Part shown: positions 18,705-27,833 of the stretch, piece by piece
How positions within the stretch are numbered: position 1 is the stretch's first letter
Layout: each line of letters begins with the position of its first letter
DNA from: UBA1738 sp045538755
Lineage (GTDB): Bacteria > Bacillota > Clostridia > UBA1381
Assembly (NCBI GenBank): GCA_045538755.1
Contig: JAZQEC010000002.1
Coordinates: 62,001-126,000, forward strand
Length of the DNA: 64,000 nt
Direction of reading: 5' to 3'
Position numbers and translations under genes: made by a program
Notes under the pieces: generated by a model
Told to the model about the DNA's origin: nothing
Database searches by the model: none
Seen by the model: only the letters and a program-made list of their open reading frames with translations

Positions 18705-21700
18705 ATGAAAAGATTTTCAAGACTGATTTCTTTTATAATTGCAGCTGCCACTACTATTTCATCATTCGGTGCGCTTTCTGTAAGTGCGGCAGTAATTCCG
18801 CAGGAGTTGCCGTATTACAATACTTTTGACACAAACGGTGATTTATTAGACACAGAAGGCTGGAAAAAAGTCATACCATCAGGCACAATTAAGATTGAAG
18901 GCAACCAGCTACAATCAAGTGGTGGAACAAATGTTTACTGGCGATGGGTAGAACTTGATTTGGAAACTATTTCTTCAGGAACAGTAGTTTTTGAGTTTGA
19001 TGCTTACTTTGGTGGCAGTGGTGCCACTATAAATGGCGGAGCCTGGAAGACTGGCGACGTTGGACTCTTTGACGTTTACAATGATAAAGGGGATTGGATA
19101 TCGTCAATTTATGCAGAAGACCGTTCAAGTATATATGCAAGACATGATAGTGCTGAACACTACTATGGAGGTCCAACATATTCCACAAAAATGGTTACTG
19201 ATACATTCTTTCAATTGGATTCAGCTTCTCGAATAAAGGTGGAGGTTGACCTTGACACCAAAAAGTGGAGAGTTTATCAGAATATAATTGGAACGAAAAC
19301 TGTTAGACAGTGGAAAATAACAGGTGACGGAACAGTAAACAGACCGTCAAGTACAGAGTTTGACCTCAATAAGAGCGCAACAAGTTACAATGTATCAAAG
19401 ATTTCTTTTGGTATGCGAAATAATTATGCGATTGACAATATCAAGATTTACCAGAAGTTTTCAGAGACTAACGAGCGATATGATTTGCTTGTGGGCGGCT
19501 CTTGCGATGCAGGGCACACACTCCCTTCTAATCTGGCAGCATCGGATATGGTATGGGAAAGCTCTGATAATTCGGTTGCAACAGTCAGCCAAGGTCGTAT
19601 TGAGGCAAAAGGTGCAGGCTTTGCGTACATAACTGGAATAAGCAAATCAAAATGTGTAAAGGTTACCTGTGACGTAAAGGTTTGGGAAAAGGCACAGGAT
19701 ATAACTATTGACCAAGCAGATAGCATAATTTATACCGGTGAAAAGAAAAGACTTACTTATTCCACAGTGCCAAAGGCTACTAATGCAGGTACAGTTACAT
19801 GGCAAAGCTCGAATACGCAGGTTGCAACAGTTGATGCAAATGGCTGGGTAGAAGGCAAAAGCGCTGGCGTAGCGGTGATTACTGCCCAAAGTCAGTACGG
19901 CGGTCAGGCACAATATGTTATTGAAGTTGTAACCTTTAATGAAAATACAACTGTTGTAACTATGTCAAACCCTGATTTTGCTAGTAGTCTTTCCGGATGG
20001 ACTTCTACAGTAGGAAGTGCTAGCTATAGTAGTACAGAAAATGCACCTGGTTCAAGTGGAGGAAGTGCTAAGTTGTCCGGTACAAAGATATATCTGCAGC
20101 AGAATATTTCAGGACTTCTTGAGGGCGGCAGATATACTCTCAGCTATTATGTTAAGATTAAATCCCTTGGCAACGGTGTTCTTGCGGGTACAGAATTAGG
20201 ATACAAAGGTGCCAACTATTATACCAGAGAGAATTACTTTGGACCAACCGATGGCTGGCAGCTTAGAAGGCTTGAATTTACTGTGCCAAAAAATGCACAA
20301 AATCCATATATACGCTTTTATTTATTGGGTACAGGAGAAGTCTATTTTGATAAAGTAAGAATTACGAATCAAAAAGATATAACGGCTCTTTCGCTATACA
20401 GCGACGGACTATTGATCAACTCTCCTGTTGAGGACGCGCCAATAAGAAACGCAAAGCTTCACTATGTTAAGAAGACACAAACTGCTCCGCAGTTCGTTGT
20501 GGGAATATATGAAAAAGACACGCTTTCATATTTTACTAGTAGTAAGATAACAACTCCTACTACTGCTTCGATTAACATAGCTAATTTGGTTGATGTAAGC
20601 AAGATTAAAAATGACTCATCAATCGGTATATTCAACTGGAGCAATATTGAAACTGCTACTGCGACGGACAGAAAGACCACGCTTTTCTCAGAGGATAAAA
20701 CGAAAATGAGCAGCGTATATGACTTCTACGTTAAGAAAAGAATGAGGGCAATATACGGCGGCATTAATGATTTGTTTGAAAGTACTCAAAACGGAAGCGA
20801 GATAATTGGTCTCGTAAAGGACGGAAGCCTGAATACCGTGATATTTAATATTATGGGAAGACATTATACGGGAGAGGTCTCGAAGGATATGTATGCGTTT
20901 GGCAGAGTTTTAGATGATTTGGTAGATGTTGCAAAGGAGACAGGGGTAAAGATATTCCCGAAAATTTCTTTCGCTTCAAATATGACTATTCCAAACGCTG
21001 AATTCGGTGAATTTACTCCGGGTTATGCGCATTCAGATTACTCAACCAATGGAACGACGTGGGATTTGCCATGCCCAAGGTCAAGGGAATATTGGAAGGC
21101 TCAAGTTACAGATGTTCTTTCACACGTAGCAATGCGAAAGGAGTTTACCGGTGTTGTTATTGATATGGAAATGTATGGTGGAAACGGTGGAACAAGTTAC
21201 GGCAGCCCTTGCTTCTGTGACGACTGTGTGGCTGATTTTGACAGAATATATGCAAGCGGTATAAGCGGTGTGGCAGAGAATGAGAGATCTTATGCGGCAA
21301 CCCATACTTTAAAGATTTTAGAAAAATACACCAATTGGCAGAAACAGGAGATTACTGAGATTACATCTGAAGTAAGAAAGGCACTTCACGATATAAACCC
21401 TGACCTGATAATCGGTTATATGCCGCAGTATGAATGGCTCGCAGGTATTACGGAGGGTCTTGGTACGCACAGTATGCCGGTTGTGATTTTCAATGAAAAT
21501 GAATATAAGGGCGACACCTCATATATGTATGGAAATCAGGCGTTTATAAAAACATACGATATGCCAGCAGTTTATGCTACAGGTATGTGGACTGATTCTA
21601 CGCAGGCGATGCCAGCGGCAAATTTTGCTGCAGGTGCTGTTGAACGTGCGGAAAATTCGCTTGGATACTGGATATATGAAGCTGGCCGTATGCTTGGCGA

Positions 21701-21773
21701 TGCAGAAAAAGACGAATATATTAGCGCACTTCATAGTGCAAGAAATACTATTGATTCCAAATATGCCCAGTGA
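18705..21773 (+). CDS. Secreted LamG-like / Big_2 / CBM / TIM-barrel enzyme
   Basis: A 1022-residue exported protein with a signal peptide (about 1-29), the shared LamG-like domain (about 30-250), two Big_2 domains (about 255-405), a CBM4/9-like sandwich (about 415-555), a linker/Ig segment and a C-terminal TIM barrel (about 672-1022). The barrel is paralogous to that of the protein at 3-2174. It keeps GVVIDMEMYGG near 21150-21180, CFCDDC near 21211-21228, IIGYMPQYEW and NENEY. It lacks SLH repeats, so it is either free or held by its binding domains. The catalytic family is not recognised, and glycosidase activity is inferred from fold and context. AAAGGA precedes the ATG. Confidence 0.8.
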   Translation: MKRFSRLISFIIAAATTISSFGALSVSAAVIPQELPYYNTFDTNGDLLDTEGWKKVIPSGTIKIEGNQLQSSGGTNVYWRWVELDLETISSGTVVFEFDAYFGGSGATINGGAWKTGDVGLFDVYNDKGDWISSIYAEDRSSIYARHDSAEHYYGGPTYSTKMVTDTFFQLDSASRIKVEVDLDTKKWRVYQNIIGTKTVRQWKITGDGTVNRPSSTEFDLNKSATSYNVSKISFGMRNNYAIDNIKIYQKFSETNERYDLLVGGSCDAGHTLPSNLAASDMVWESSDNSVATVSQGRIEAKGAGFAYITGISKSKCVKVTCDVKVWEKAQDITIDQADSIIYTGEKKRLTYSTVPKATNAGTVTWQSSNTQVATVDANGWVEGKSAGVAVITAQSQYGGQAQYVIEVVTFNENTTVVTMSNPDFASSLSGWTSTVGSASYSSTENAPGSSGGSAKLSGTKIYLQQNISGLLEGGRYTLSYYVKIKSLGNGVLAGTELGYKGANYYTRENYFGPTDGWQLRRLEFTVPKNAQNPYIRFYLLGTGEVYFDKVRITNQKDITALSLYSDGLLINSPVEDAPIRNAKLHYVKKTQTAPQFVVGIYEKDTLSYFTSSKITTPTTASINIANLVDVSKIKNDSSIGIFNWSNIETATATDRKTTLFSEDKTKMSSVYDFYVKKRMRAIYGGINDLFESTQNGSEIIGLVKDGSLNTVIFNIMGRHYTGEVSKDMYAFGRVLDDLVDVAKETGVKIFPKISFASNMTIPNAEFGEFTPGYAHSDYSTNGTTWDLPCPRSREYWKAQVTDVLSHVAMRKEFTGVVIDMEMYGGNGGTSYGSPCFCDDCVADFDRIYASGISGVAENERSYAATHTLKILEKYTNWQKQEITEITSEVRKALHDINPDLIIGYMPQYEWLAGITEGLGTHSMPVVIFNENEYKGDTSYMYGNQAFIKTYDMPAVYATGMWTDSTQAMPAANFAAGAVERAENSLGYWIYEAGRMLGDAEKDEYISALHSARNTIDSKYAQ

Positions 21774-21833
21774 TTTGTGGCACATATTTTTGGTGTAGGT
21801 ATCATTATAATAGAAAGAAAAGGGGAATAAATT

Positions 21834-23069
21834 ATGAGTATACCAACACCTGCAAAATATATTGCAGATTTTGAAAAATTGGGTTTTGGAATGTTTGTAC
21901 ATTGGGGTCTTTATTCGCATATCGGGCATGGAGAGTGGATTTTGCATGATGGCGACATAAATCCTGATGAATATAATAAACTTGCAAGGAGCTTTTCGGC
22001 GAATAAAAATTTCGCCGAAGAGCTTGCCCTGACTGCAAAGGTGGCAGGATGTAAGTATATTGTTCTTACAACAAGACATCACGACGGGTTCTCTCTTTAT
22101 GATACCTGTGGGCTTAGTGATTTCGATATAAATATCACGCCCGAGAAAAGAGACCTTGTAAGAGAGTTTGTGGATGCTTGCAGGAAGTATGATATTGTTC
22201 CATTTTTCTATCATACTACCCTTGACTGGCAATATCCTGATTTTGAGAATAACTTTGATAAGTATCTTGATTATCTCAATAAAAGCATAGAAATTCTGTG
22301 CAAAAACTATGGAAAAGTGGGTGGATTCTGGTTTGACGGCAACTGGTCAAAGCCTGATAATGACTGGAAGGAAGATATGCTTTACGGAACAATCCGTAAA
22401 TATCAGCCTGAGGCTATGATTATCAATAACACAGGGCTTGAACAGCGCGGAAGGACAGGGCACCCTGAAATTGACTCGGTTACATTTGAAAGAGGAAGAC
22501 CTAATCCAATGGATAGAGAAGGTATGCCTAAATATCTTGCCGCAGAAATGTGCGAGACTATAAACGATAACTGGGGAATAGGCTTTGATGATATAAATTA
22601 CAAATCCCCACGTGAGCTTATTGAAAGCTTGTGCCTATGCCGTAAGGTTGGTGCGAACTTCCTTATGAATATTGGGCCGGAGCCGGAAGGAACAGTGGTT
22701 TCTTATCAAAAGGAGCTGCTTGGCTTGATAGGTAAATGGGTTTCAAAATTCGGCGAGGCTATTTACGCCGTAAAACCTTACCCTGCAACGTCATGTGGCA
22801 AGCATTTCATATTAAAAGGAGATAAAAAGCTCTATATCTTCTGCTTTGATATCGGAATTAAGGGTGACGAAAATGTTGTTGTGGATAGAAAAGGCGACGG
22901 AAGTTATGCGTTTGACAATGTATCCGACAAGATAAAAAGGATAAAATGGATGGATAACGACGAGGAGCTTTCCTTTGTTCAAAACGCTGATATGCTTTCA
23001 GTTTATCTGACAAAGCAGGATTGCGGCGTTTCAGTCTGTGTGCGTGTTGCAGAGGCAGAGATTGAATAA
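21834..23069 (+). CDS. Alpha-L-fucosidase, GH29
   Basis: A 411-residue cytoplasmic GH29 enzyme. Family marks are FGMFVHWG (18-25), TTRHHDGF (79-86), the block FWFDGNW with candidate nucleophile D168, and NIGPEPEG. It lacks a signal peptide and long accessory domains, so it would release L-fucose from imported oligosaccharides. AAAGGGG precedes the start. A strong terminator follows at 23088, so it ends the upstream gene group. Fucose on host mucin glycans, or on plant rhamnogalacturonan and xyloglucan, are all possible sources. Confidence 0.92.
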   Translation: MSIPTPAKYIADFEKLGFGMFVHWGLYSHIGHGEWILHDGDINPDEYNKLARSFSANKNFAEELALTAKVAGCKYIVLTTRHHDGFSLYDTCGLSDFDINITPEKRDLVREFVDACRKYDIVPFFYHTTLDWQYPDFENNFDKYLDYLNKSIEILCKNYGKVGGFWFDGNWSKPDNDWKEDMLYGTIRKYQPEAMIINNTGLEQRGRTGHPEIDSVTFERGRPNPMDREGMPKYLAAEMCETINDNWGIGFDDINYKSPRELIESLCLCRKVGANFLMNIGPEPEGTVVSYQKELLGLIGKWVSKFGEAIYAVKPYPATSCGKHFILKGDKKLYIFCFDIGIKGDENVVVDRKGDGSYAFDNVSDKIKRIKWMDNDEELSFVQNADMLSVYLTKQDCGVSVCVRVAEAEIE

Positions 23070-23087
23070 ATATTAATAACAGAATTA

Positions 23088-23130
23088 AAACCCGACCGTG
23101 GGCATTTTACAGGCTTGTCGGTCGGGTTTA
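23088..23130 (+). terminator. Terminator after fucosidase gene
   Basis: AAACCCGACCG (23088-23098) and CGGTCGGGTTT (23119-23129) form a perfect 11-bp stem with a 20-base loop and a short U-rich end, 18 bases after the fucosidase stop. Confidence 0.8.
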
Positions 23131-23164
23131 ATATATTAGACATAAAATATTTACGGAGAGAAAA

Positions 23165-24070
23165 ATGAAAAAAGGATATATATTAAACATAATTTCAGGA
23201 CTTTTATTTGCAACATCTTGCATATTTGTCCATTTTTTGTCGCCATTTGGATTTACGTCCATGCAGATGACGGCAATGCGAGGTATTGTGGCAGGAGTAA
23301 TTATGGCAATTTGCGTACTTTTGTACGATAAAAAGAAATTTAAAACAAAGTTAAAAGAGCTTGGCTTGTTTTTTGCAAGCGGAGTGTTTATGTTTTTGAT
23401 ATCATATTTTTATTATGCTTCGATGGAACTTACAACAACGGCTACGGCTGTTGTGCTTATGTATACAGCACCGATTTTTGTTACTATTTATTCCGTTTTG
23501 TTTTTTGGTGAAAAGATGACGGGCAAAAAGCTTGGTGCGCTTGCGTGCATGATAGTTGGAGCGGCACTTGTTTCGGGAATTATCGGCGGAATGAAATTTA
23601 ATGCACTCGGCATTATTTTCGGACTGCTTTCAGGAATATCATATAGTGTTTACAATATTTTGATAAAGGTGGAAATGCGAAGAAAGGACGACCCAATGAC
23701 AGCGATGTTGTATTGCTATATAGCAATGGGAGTTTGCTCGCTTTTTGCGGCAGACTTTCCTAAAATGGGAACTATTACATCACAAAATCCGCTTGTAATT
23801 TTGCCGCTTATTTTAGGCATAGGCATTTTTACCTGCGTGCTGCCATATTTTCTATATACGCTCTCTTTAAAGGCTCTCCCTGCTGGAACAGCATCAGCTA
23901 TGGGAATGATAGACCCTATGGCAGCTACAATTTACAGTGTTTTATTTTTTAAAGAACCGCTTACAATCGCATCGTTATGCGGAATTATCTTAATTATAGG
24001 CTCTGCAATAGTTCTTAGCAGAGGCGATGAAAAGAAACAGGCTGCAAAAGCCGAAAGTGTTAATGCTTGA
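23165..24070 (+). CDS. EamA/DMT-family transporter
   Basis: A 301-residue inner-membrane protein with about ten hydrophobic segments in two EamA repeats (about 5-140 and 150-290), of the drug/metabolite transporter superfamily. The typical end-of-repeat motif (LMYTAPIFVTIYSVLFFGE and MIDPMAATIYSVLFFKE) occurs twice. The substrate is unknown; in this locus it could export or import a sugar derivative or amino acid. It starts 9 bases after GGAGAG and lies 18 bp before nagA, so both probably share one transcript that begins after the terminator at 23088. Confidence 0.88.
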   Translation: MKKGYILNIISGLLFATSCIFVHFLSPFGFTSMQMTAMRGIVAGVIMAICVLLYDKKKFKTKLKELGLFFASGVFMFLISYFYYASMELTTTATAVVLMYTAPIFVTIYSVLFFGEKMTGKKLGALACMIVGAALVSGIIGGMKFNALGIIFGLLSGISYSVYNILIKVEMRRKDDPMTAMLYCYIAMGVCSLFAADFPKMGTITSQNPLVILPLILGIGIFTCVLPYFLYTLSLKALPAGTASAMGMIDPMAATIYSVLFFKEPLTIASLCGIILIIGSAIVLSRGDEKKQAAKAESVNA

Positions 24071-24088
24071 AAGGCAGAGGTGTGTAAA

Positions 24089-25225
24089 ATGATTATAAAA
24101 AACGGAAAATTATTAAATGACAGCTTTGAATTTGAAAATGCGGACTTGATGATTGAAGGCGAATTTATTGGAAAAATTGCTCCGCAGCTTGACGGCGAGG
24201 AATGCATTGATGCCCAAAATTTGCTTGTTCTTCCGGGATTTATTGATACCCACTTTCATGGTGCTGTGGGCGGCGAATTTTTAAGCTGTAAAGAGGATTT
24301 TTATAAAGCAATATCAGAGTATGAAGGAAAAAAAGGAACTACCGCTATTGCTGCGACGATAGAGGCAGCTTCAAATGAAAAAATGGTTAATGCGATTAAG
24401 TTCTACTGCGAGCATAAGGACAATGTTTATGGTGCAAAATTTGCAGGAATTCACCTTGAAGGCCCATTTTTTAACACGGAAAAGTGCGGAGCTATTGAGT
24501 ATGATAGTATAAGAGCTGCAAGTGTAGACGAACTTAAAGACTTTATAGCTGCGGGCGGCGATGAACTCAAAATCATTTCGCTTGCACCTGAAGTAGCCGG
24601 TGCTGAAGAAACAATTAAATATGCAGTAAAATCAGGAATTACGATTTCTATGGGACATACCAATGCAACATTTAAAGAAGCAGAAAAAGGAGTCGAATGG
24701 GGTGCAACCAGGGCAACGCATACCTTTAACGCAATGACACCACTAAATCACAGAGAACCGGGTGTGGCAGGCTGTGCTATGACCAACGAAAACGTTGATT
24801 GCGAACTTATATGTGATTTTTATCACATTCATCCGTCTGTATGCAAGTTGCTTTTTGATATAAAGGGTGCAGACAAGATAATAATGGTAAGCGATTCTGT
24901 AATGAGTGCAGGCTTGCCGGATGGTGTTTTTGAGCCTGAAGCCGGCGAGAAATTTGTTGTTAAAAACGGTGAGGCACGCCTTTTAGACGGAACAATCTGC
25001 GGCGGCGGAAGCTGTCTTATAGACGGAATTAAAAACATGGTGAGCATGGGCGTAAGTCTTGAGAATGCAGTTAAGGCGGCAAGTATCGTGCCTGCAAAGT
25101 CTATGCACAAAGACGATGAAATTGGAAGCTTAAAAGAAGGAAAGTTTGCTGATGTCGTAATTTGTGATAAAGACCTTAACATTAAGTACGTTTTTGTAAA
25201 CGGAAAACTCATTCATAAGGCATAA
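24089..25225 (+). CDS. nagA: N-acetylglucosamine-6-phosphate deacetylase
   Basis: A 378-residue amidohydrolase-fold enzyme that converts GlcNAc-6-phosphate to glucosamine-6-phosphate plus acetate in the cytoplasm. Diagnostic motifs are GFIDTHFHG, GIHLEGPFFN, GHTNAT, THTFNAMTPLNHREPG and MVSDSVMSAGLPDG. The ATG at 24089 is preferred over the in-frame GTG at 24080 because AGAGG ends 8 bases before it. No nagB lies nearby. Its presence indicates that amino sugars are products of the substrates handled here. Confidence 0.95.
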   Translation: MIIKNGKLLNDSFEFENADLMIEGEFIGKIAPQLDGEECIDAQNLLVLPGFIDTHFHGAVGGEFLSCKEDFYKAISEYEGKKGTTAIAATIEAASNEKMVNAIKFYCEHKDNVYGAKFAGIHLEGPFFNTEKCGAIEYDSIRAASVDELKDFIAAGGDELKIISLAPEVAGAEETIKYAVKSGITISMGHTNATFKEAEKGVEWGATRATHTFNAMTPLNHREPGVAGCAMTNENVDCELICDFYHIHPSVCKLLFDIKGADKIIMVSDSVMSAGLPDGVFEPEAGEKFVVKNGEARLLDGTICGGGSCLIDGIKNMVSMGVSLENAVKAASIVPAKSMHKDDEIGSLKEGKFADVVICDKDLNIKYVFVNGKLIHKA

Positions 25226-25238
25226 CAAGGGAGAGTTT

Positions 25239-26423
25239 ATGGATTTTGCTAACGTTCAAAAGTTTATGGACAGTCTGACAGCTTGGAGGATCCCGGGAAA
25301 TGATATCTCAATTTATCTTGATAACAAAGAGGTTTTTAGGTATCAATCAGGTTTTTCAGACCTTGAAAATGGTATAAAAATGGGCGACAATCACTTATTT
25401 TATATCTATTCCTGCTCGAAGGTAGCAACGATTACTGCCGCAATGCAGCTTTTTGAAAAAGGGAAATTTTTACTGGATGATCCGATTTATGAGTTTATTC
25501 CTGAATTTCGAAATATGAAAATTGAAAATGAAAACGGCGAGCTGGTGCTTGCTAAAAATCCTATAACAATGCGACATCTTTTTACCATGACGGCAGGAAT
25601 TTCGTATGAAATGACTGAAGACGTGAGAAAAAGAGCATGGGAAATTTCCGGCGGCAAAATGGATACCTTAACTGTTGTAAAATGTATGGGCGCGGGCTTT
25701 ACTCTTTCTTTTGAGCCGGGAACACATTGGCAATACAGCTATTGCCACGATATTTTGGCGGCGGTCGTTGAGGTTATATCAGGAATGAAGTTTCGTGATT
25801 ATATGGCGAAGAATATATTTGAGCCACTTGGGATGACCGATACCTATTATCATAATAATGATTCACTGACTGCACGTCTTGCACCGAAATATATGTTCGT
25901 CGAAAACGACAATGAAGGCAGAAATTTAGTTGAAATGCAGAAAAACGGCGCAAAAGGAAGTGGGGGATATGCAAAAAGGATTGACTTTGCCAATGACCTT
26001 GTATTTGGAAGTGAGTATGATAGCGGCGGTGCGGGAATTATAACATCTGTTTCGGATTATGTAAAATTCGTAAATGCTCTTGCAAATTACGGAGTTAGTG
26101 CAAATGGCGAGAGGATTTTATCAAAAGCATCTGTTGAGCTTATAAAGACAAATCAGCTTTCAAGAGAATTGCTTTTAGATTTTAACTGGAAACAGCTAAA
26201 CGGATATGGATACGGGCTTGGTGTTCGGACGATGATAGATAAAGCTGCCGGCGGCTCCTTGGGTAGTATCGGTGAGTTTGGCTGGGGAGGTGCTGCAGGG
26301 GCAACTGTTTTAGCAGATACCGATAAAAAGCTTGCGGTTTTCTATACACATCATATGCTGAACCCACAGGAGGATTATTACCAACCGAGACTTCGTAATG
26401 TTATTTATTCCTGTTTGGATTAG
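25239..26423 (+). CDS. Serine hydrolase, beta-lactamase/transpeptidase fold
   Basis: A 394-residue cytoplasmic-looking protein of the class C beta-lactamase / esterase EstB family. The S-x-x-K motif is SCSK at 58-61 in YIYSCSKVAT, and YSYCHD near 167 fits the second (Y-x-N-like) tyrosine motif. GGAGAATGV-like segments near the end (FGWGGAAGAT) match the third-motif region. There is no signal peptide, so it is more likely an esterase or amidase than a beta-lactamase. It follows nagA by 13 bp, with GGGAGAG as ribosome binding site, and is followed by a strong terminator. Confidence 0.85.
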   Translation: MDFANVQKFMDSLTAWRIPGNDISIYLDNKEVFRYQSGFSDLENGIKMGDNHLFYIYSCSKVATITAAMQLFEKGKFLLDDPIYEFIPEFRNMKIENENGELVLAKNPITMRHLFTMTAGISYEMTEDVRKRAWEISGGKMDTLTVVKCMGAGFTLSFEPGTHWQYSYCHDILAAVVEVISGMKFRDYMAKNIFEPLGMTDTYYHNNDSLTARLAPKYMFVENDNEGRNLVEMQKNGAKGSGGYAKRIDFANDLVFGSEYDSGGAGIITSVSDYVKFVNALANYGVSANGERILSKASVELIKTNQLSRELLLDFNWKQLNGYGYGLGVRTMIDKAAGGSLGSIGEFGWGGAAGATVLADTDKKLAVFYTHHMLNPQEDYYQPRLRNVIYSCLD

Positions 26424-26443
26424 TAAATAGTAAAATAAAATAG

Positions 26444-26472
26444 AAAAATCCCATCAAATGATGGGATTTTTT
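26444..26472 (+). terminator. Bidirectional terminator
   Basis: AAAAATCCCATCA and TGATGGGATTTTT form a near-perfect stem with an A-run before and T-run after, ending the + strand gene group 21 bases after the serine hydrolase stop. Confidence 0.88.
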
Positions 26473-26510
26473 GCATAAAAAATCGGGACAAGAATGACTT
26501 GTTCCGATAT

Positions 26511-26563
26511 GGTGCGGATGACAGGACTTGAAGTTCGTTTAACGAAATCCTGTCCTTCCGCAC
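26511..26563. repeat. tRNA-Leu 3'-end-like segment inside a palindrome
   Basis: GGTGCGGATGACAGGACTTG (continuing AA to 26532) is identical to the start of the prophage attachment repeat at 30903 and 62983, that is, the complement of a tRNA-Leu 3' end. It continues into a sequence that folds back on it: GTGCGGA / TCCGCAC, GACAGGA / TCCTGTC and TTCGTT / AACGAA all pair, giving a roughly 52-base hairpin. It is not a complete tRNA. It may be an old attachment-site relic. Confidence 0.65.
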
Positions 26564-26770
26564 TTTGTATTTGTTCTTAAGCTTTATTACAATGAGCACT
26601 GTATTGTTCTTAATTCAGAGCATATTCCTATGCTAATTGACAAAAGTGTGTTTTCAAAACGGCTTGATTTTATAAAGCAGTTCAATCGCTATATGGTAGG
26701 TTAAAATGCCGACCTGCTTATAGTGGGAGGCTCGATACGATAGTTGAATTCATTATATTATATAAAAAAA
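26564..26770. other. Intergenic stretch, no gene recognised
   Basis: About 200 bases between the tRNA-like palindrome and the terminator of the minus-strand operon. One frame reads as a short run (KSVFSKRLDFIKQFNRYMVG then stop, near 26641-26703) and another frame as YKAVQSLYGRLKCRPAYSG. This could be a decayed coding fragment, but I cannot name a family and see no ribosome binding site. Confidence 0.4.
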
Positions 26771-26800
26771 TAAATGGCAACTTTGTATAGTTGCCATTTA
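26771..26800 (-). terminator. Terminator of the dehydrogenase operon
   Basis: TAAATGGCAAC (26771-26781) pairs with GTTGCCATTTA (26790-26800). On the minus strand it is followed by a T-rich tract, 8 bases after the stop of the last minus-strand gene. Confidence 0.85.
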
Positions 26801-26807
26801 AAATAAT

Positions 26808-27833
26808 TTAATCAACTAAAGCTCTTTCAAAATGCTTGGTCCCTTTTTCGTAAATATCGCAAATTAATTTTTGTATTTTTAGAGCTTCTCTGCCACTTAT
26901 AGTGGGTTCTCTGTCATTTTCGACCGCATCATAAAAATCTGCAATTTCGCGGACATGCTGAAATCCCCAATAGTCCTTGCCGTCTTCATAAACGACATCA
27001 GGGTCCACTGTAGTTTTTGCCGAAAACCGTCGTCCGTCATTCAGTATAATTTCTGCATTGTCATAGTCCATAATTACCTTGCCGTTTTCGCAAAGAAGTC
27101 TGATTTCGATAGGCTCATCACAGCCATAGTTGTTCATTGCCCAAAAGCCCAGTGTCGCTCCGCTTTTATATGTAATAAAACCTTCTGCGGTATCATCAAC
27201 CTCCATAATGGAATGGTTGCGATTTGACATATGTGCATGAACGCTTTCTATCTCGTCATTTATAAACCAGTTTGCCAAATCAATAGAATGAATAGCCTGG
27301 TCGATTAAAACTCCGCCGCCCTCTTTATCCCAGGTACCTTTCCAGTCAGACAAGTTGTAATATTCGTCAGGTTTGCACCAAGTCAATACAACTCTTGCAG
27401 AAATAATTTTGCCCAATGTGCCATCTTCGATTTTTTCTTTAACCAATTTAGAGGAGTCATTATATCTGCACTGAAAAATAATGCCGTATTTCACTCTGTT
27501 TTTCTCTGCAAGCATAACATTTTCGAGCGCATCTTCATACTTTATGCTCATAGGCTTTTCACAAAGCACATTGACTCCTGCCTCAATGGCATATTTTGAG
27601 ATAACGGGATGAAGATAATGCGGTACGCATATGTGTACGACATCAATATTTTCCTTGCTTATCAGTTCCTTATAGTCATAATATGCTTTACAATTATATT
27701 TTTTTGCAGCCTTATCTGCACGATCCTTTTTGATATCACAAACACCAACAATTTGTGAATTTTCAAGATGATGAGCACTTGTTGCATGCATAGTAAAGAT
27801 ATTACCGCAGCCTACAATACCAATTCTAAGCAT
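26808..27833 (-). CDS. Gfo/Idh/MocA-family oxidoreductase
   Basis: A 341-residue NAD(P)-dependent sugar dehydrogenase-like protein. The N-terminal Rossmann motif is GIVGCGNIFTMHA; the conserved CEKPMS motif supplies the family lysine (about 91-96), and the second half is the C-terminal alpha/beta dimerisation domain (GGVLIDQAIHSIDLANW). It is the third gene of a minus-strand operon and overlaps the upstream dehydrogenase by 8 bases. Such pairs with an isomerase often oxidise or epimerise sugars, inositols or glycosides; the substrate is unknown. Confidence 0.9.
   Translation of the reverse strand: MLRIGIVGCGNIFTMHATSAHHLENSQIVGVCDIKKDRADKAAKKYNCKAYYDYKELISKENIDVVHICVPHYLHPVISKYAIEAGVNVLCEKPMSIKYEDALENVMLAEKNRVKYGIIFQCRYNDSSKLVKEKIEDGTLGKIISARVVLTWCKPDEYYNLSDWKGTWDKEGGGVLIDQAIHSIDLANWFINDEIESVHAHMSNRNHSIMEVDDTAEGFITYKSGATLGFWAMNNYGCDEPIEIRLLCENGKVIMDYDNAEIILNDGRRFSAKTTVDPDVVYEDGKDYWGFQHVREIADFYDAVENDREPTISGREALKIQKLICDIYEKGTKHFERALVD

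Noticed and set aside
25239..26423. A beta-lactamase resistance gene
   Set aside because: No signal peptide, and it is embedded in a sugar-catabolism operon; the fold is shared with many esterases.
26511..26563. A complete tRNA gene
   Set aside because: Only the last 20 or so bases of a tRNA are recognisable and they are folded into a simple palindrome without D- or anticodon arms.
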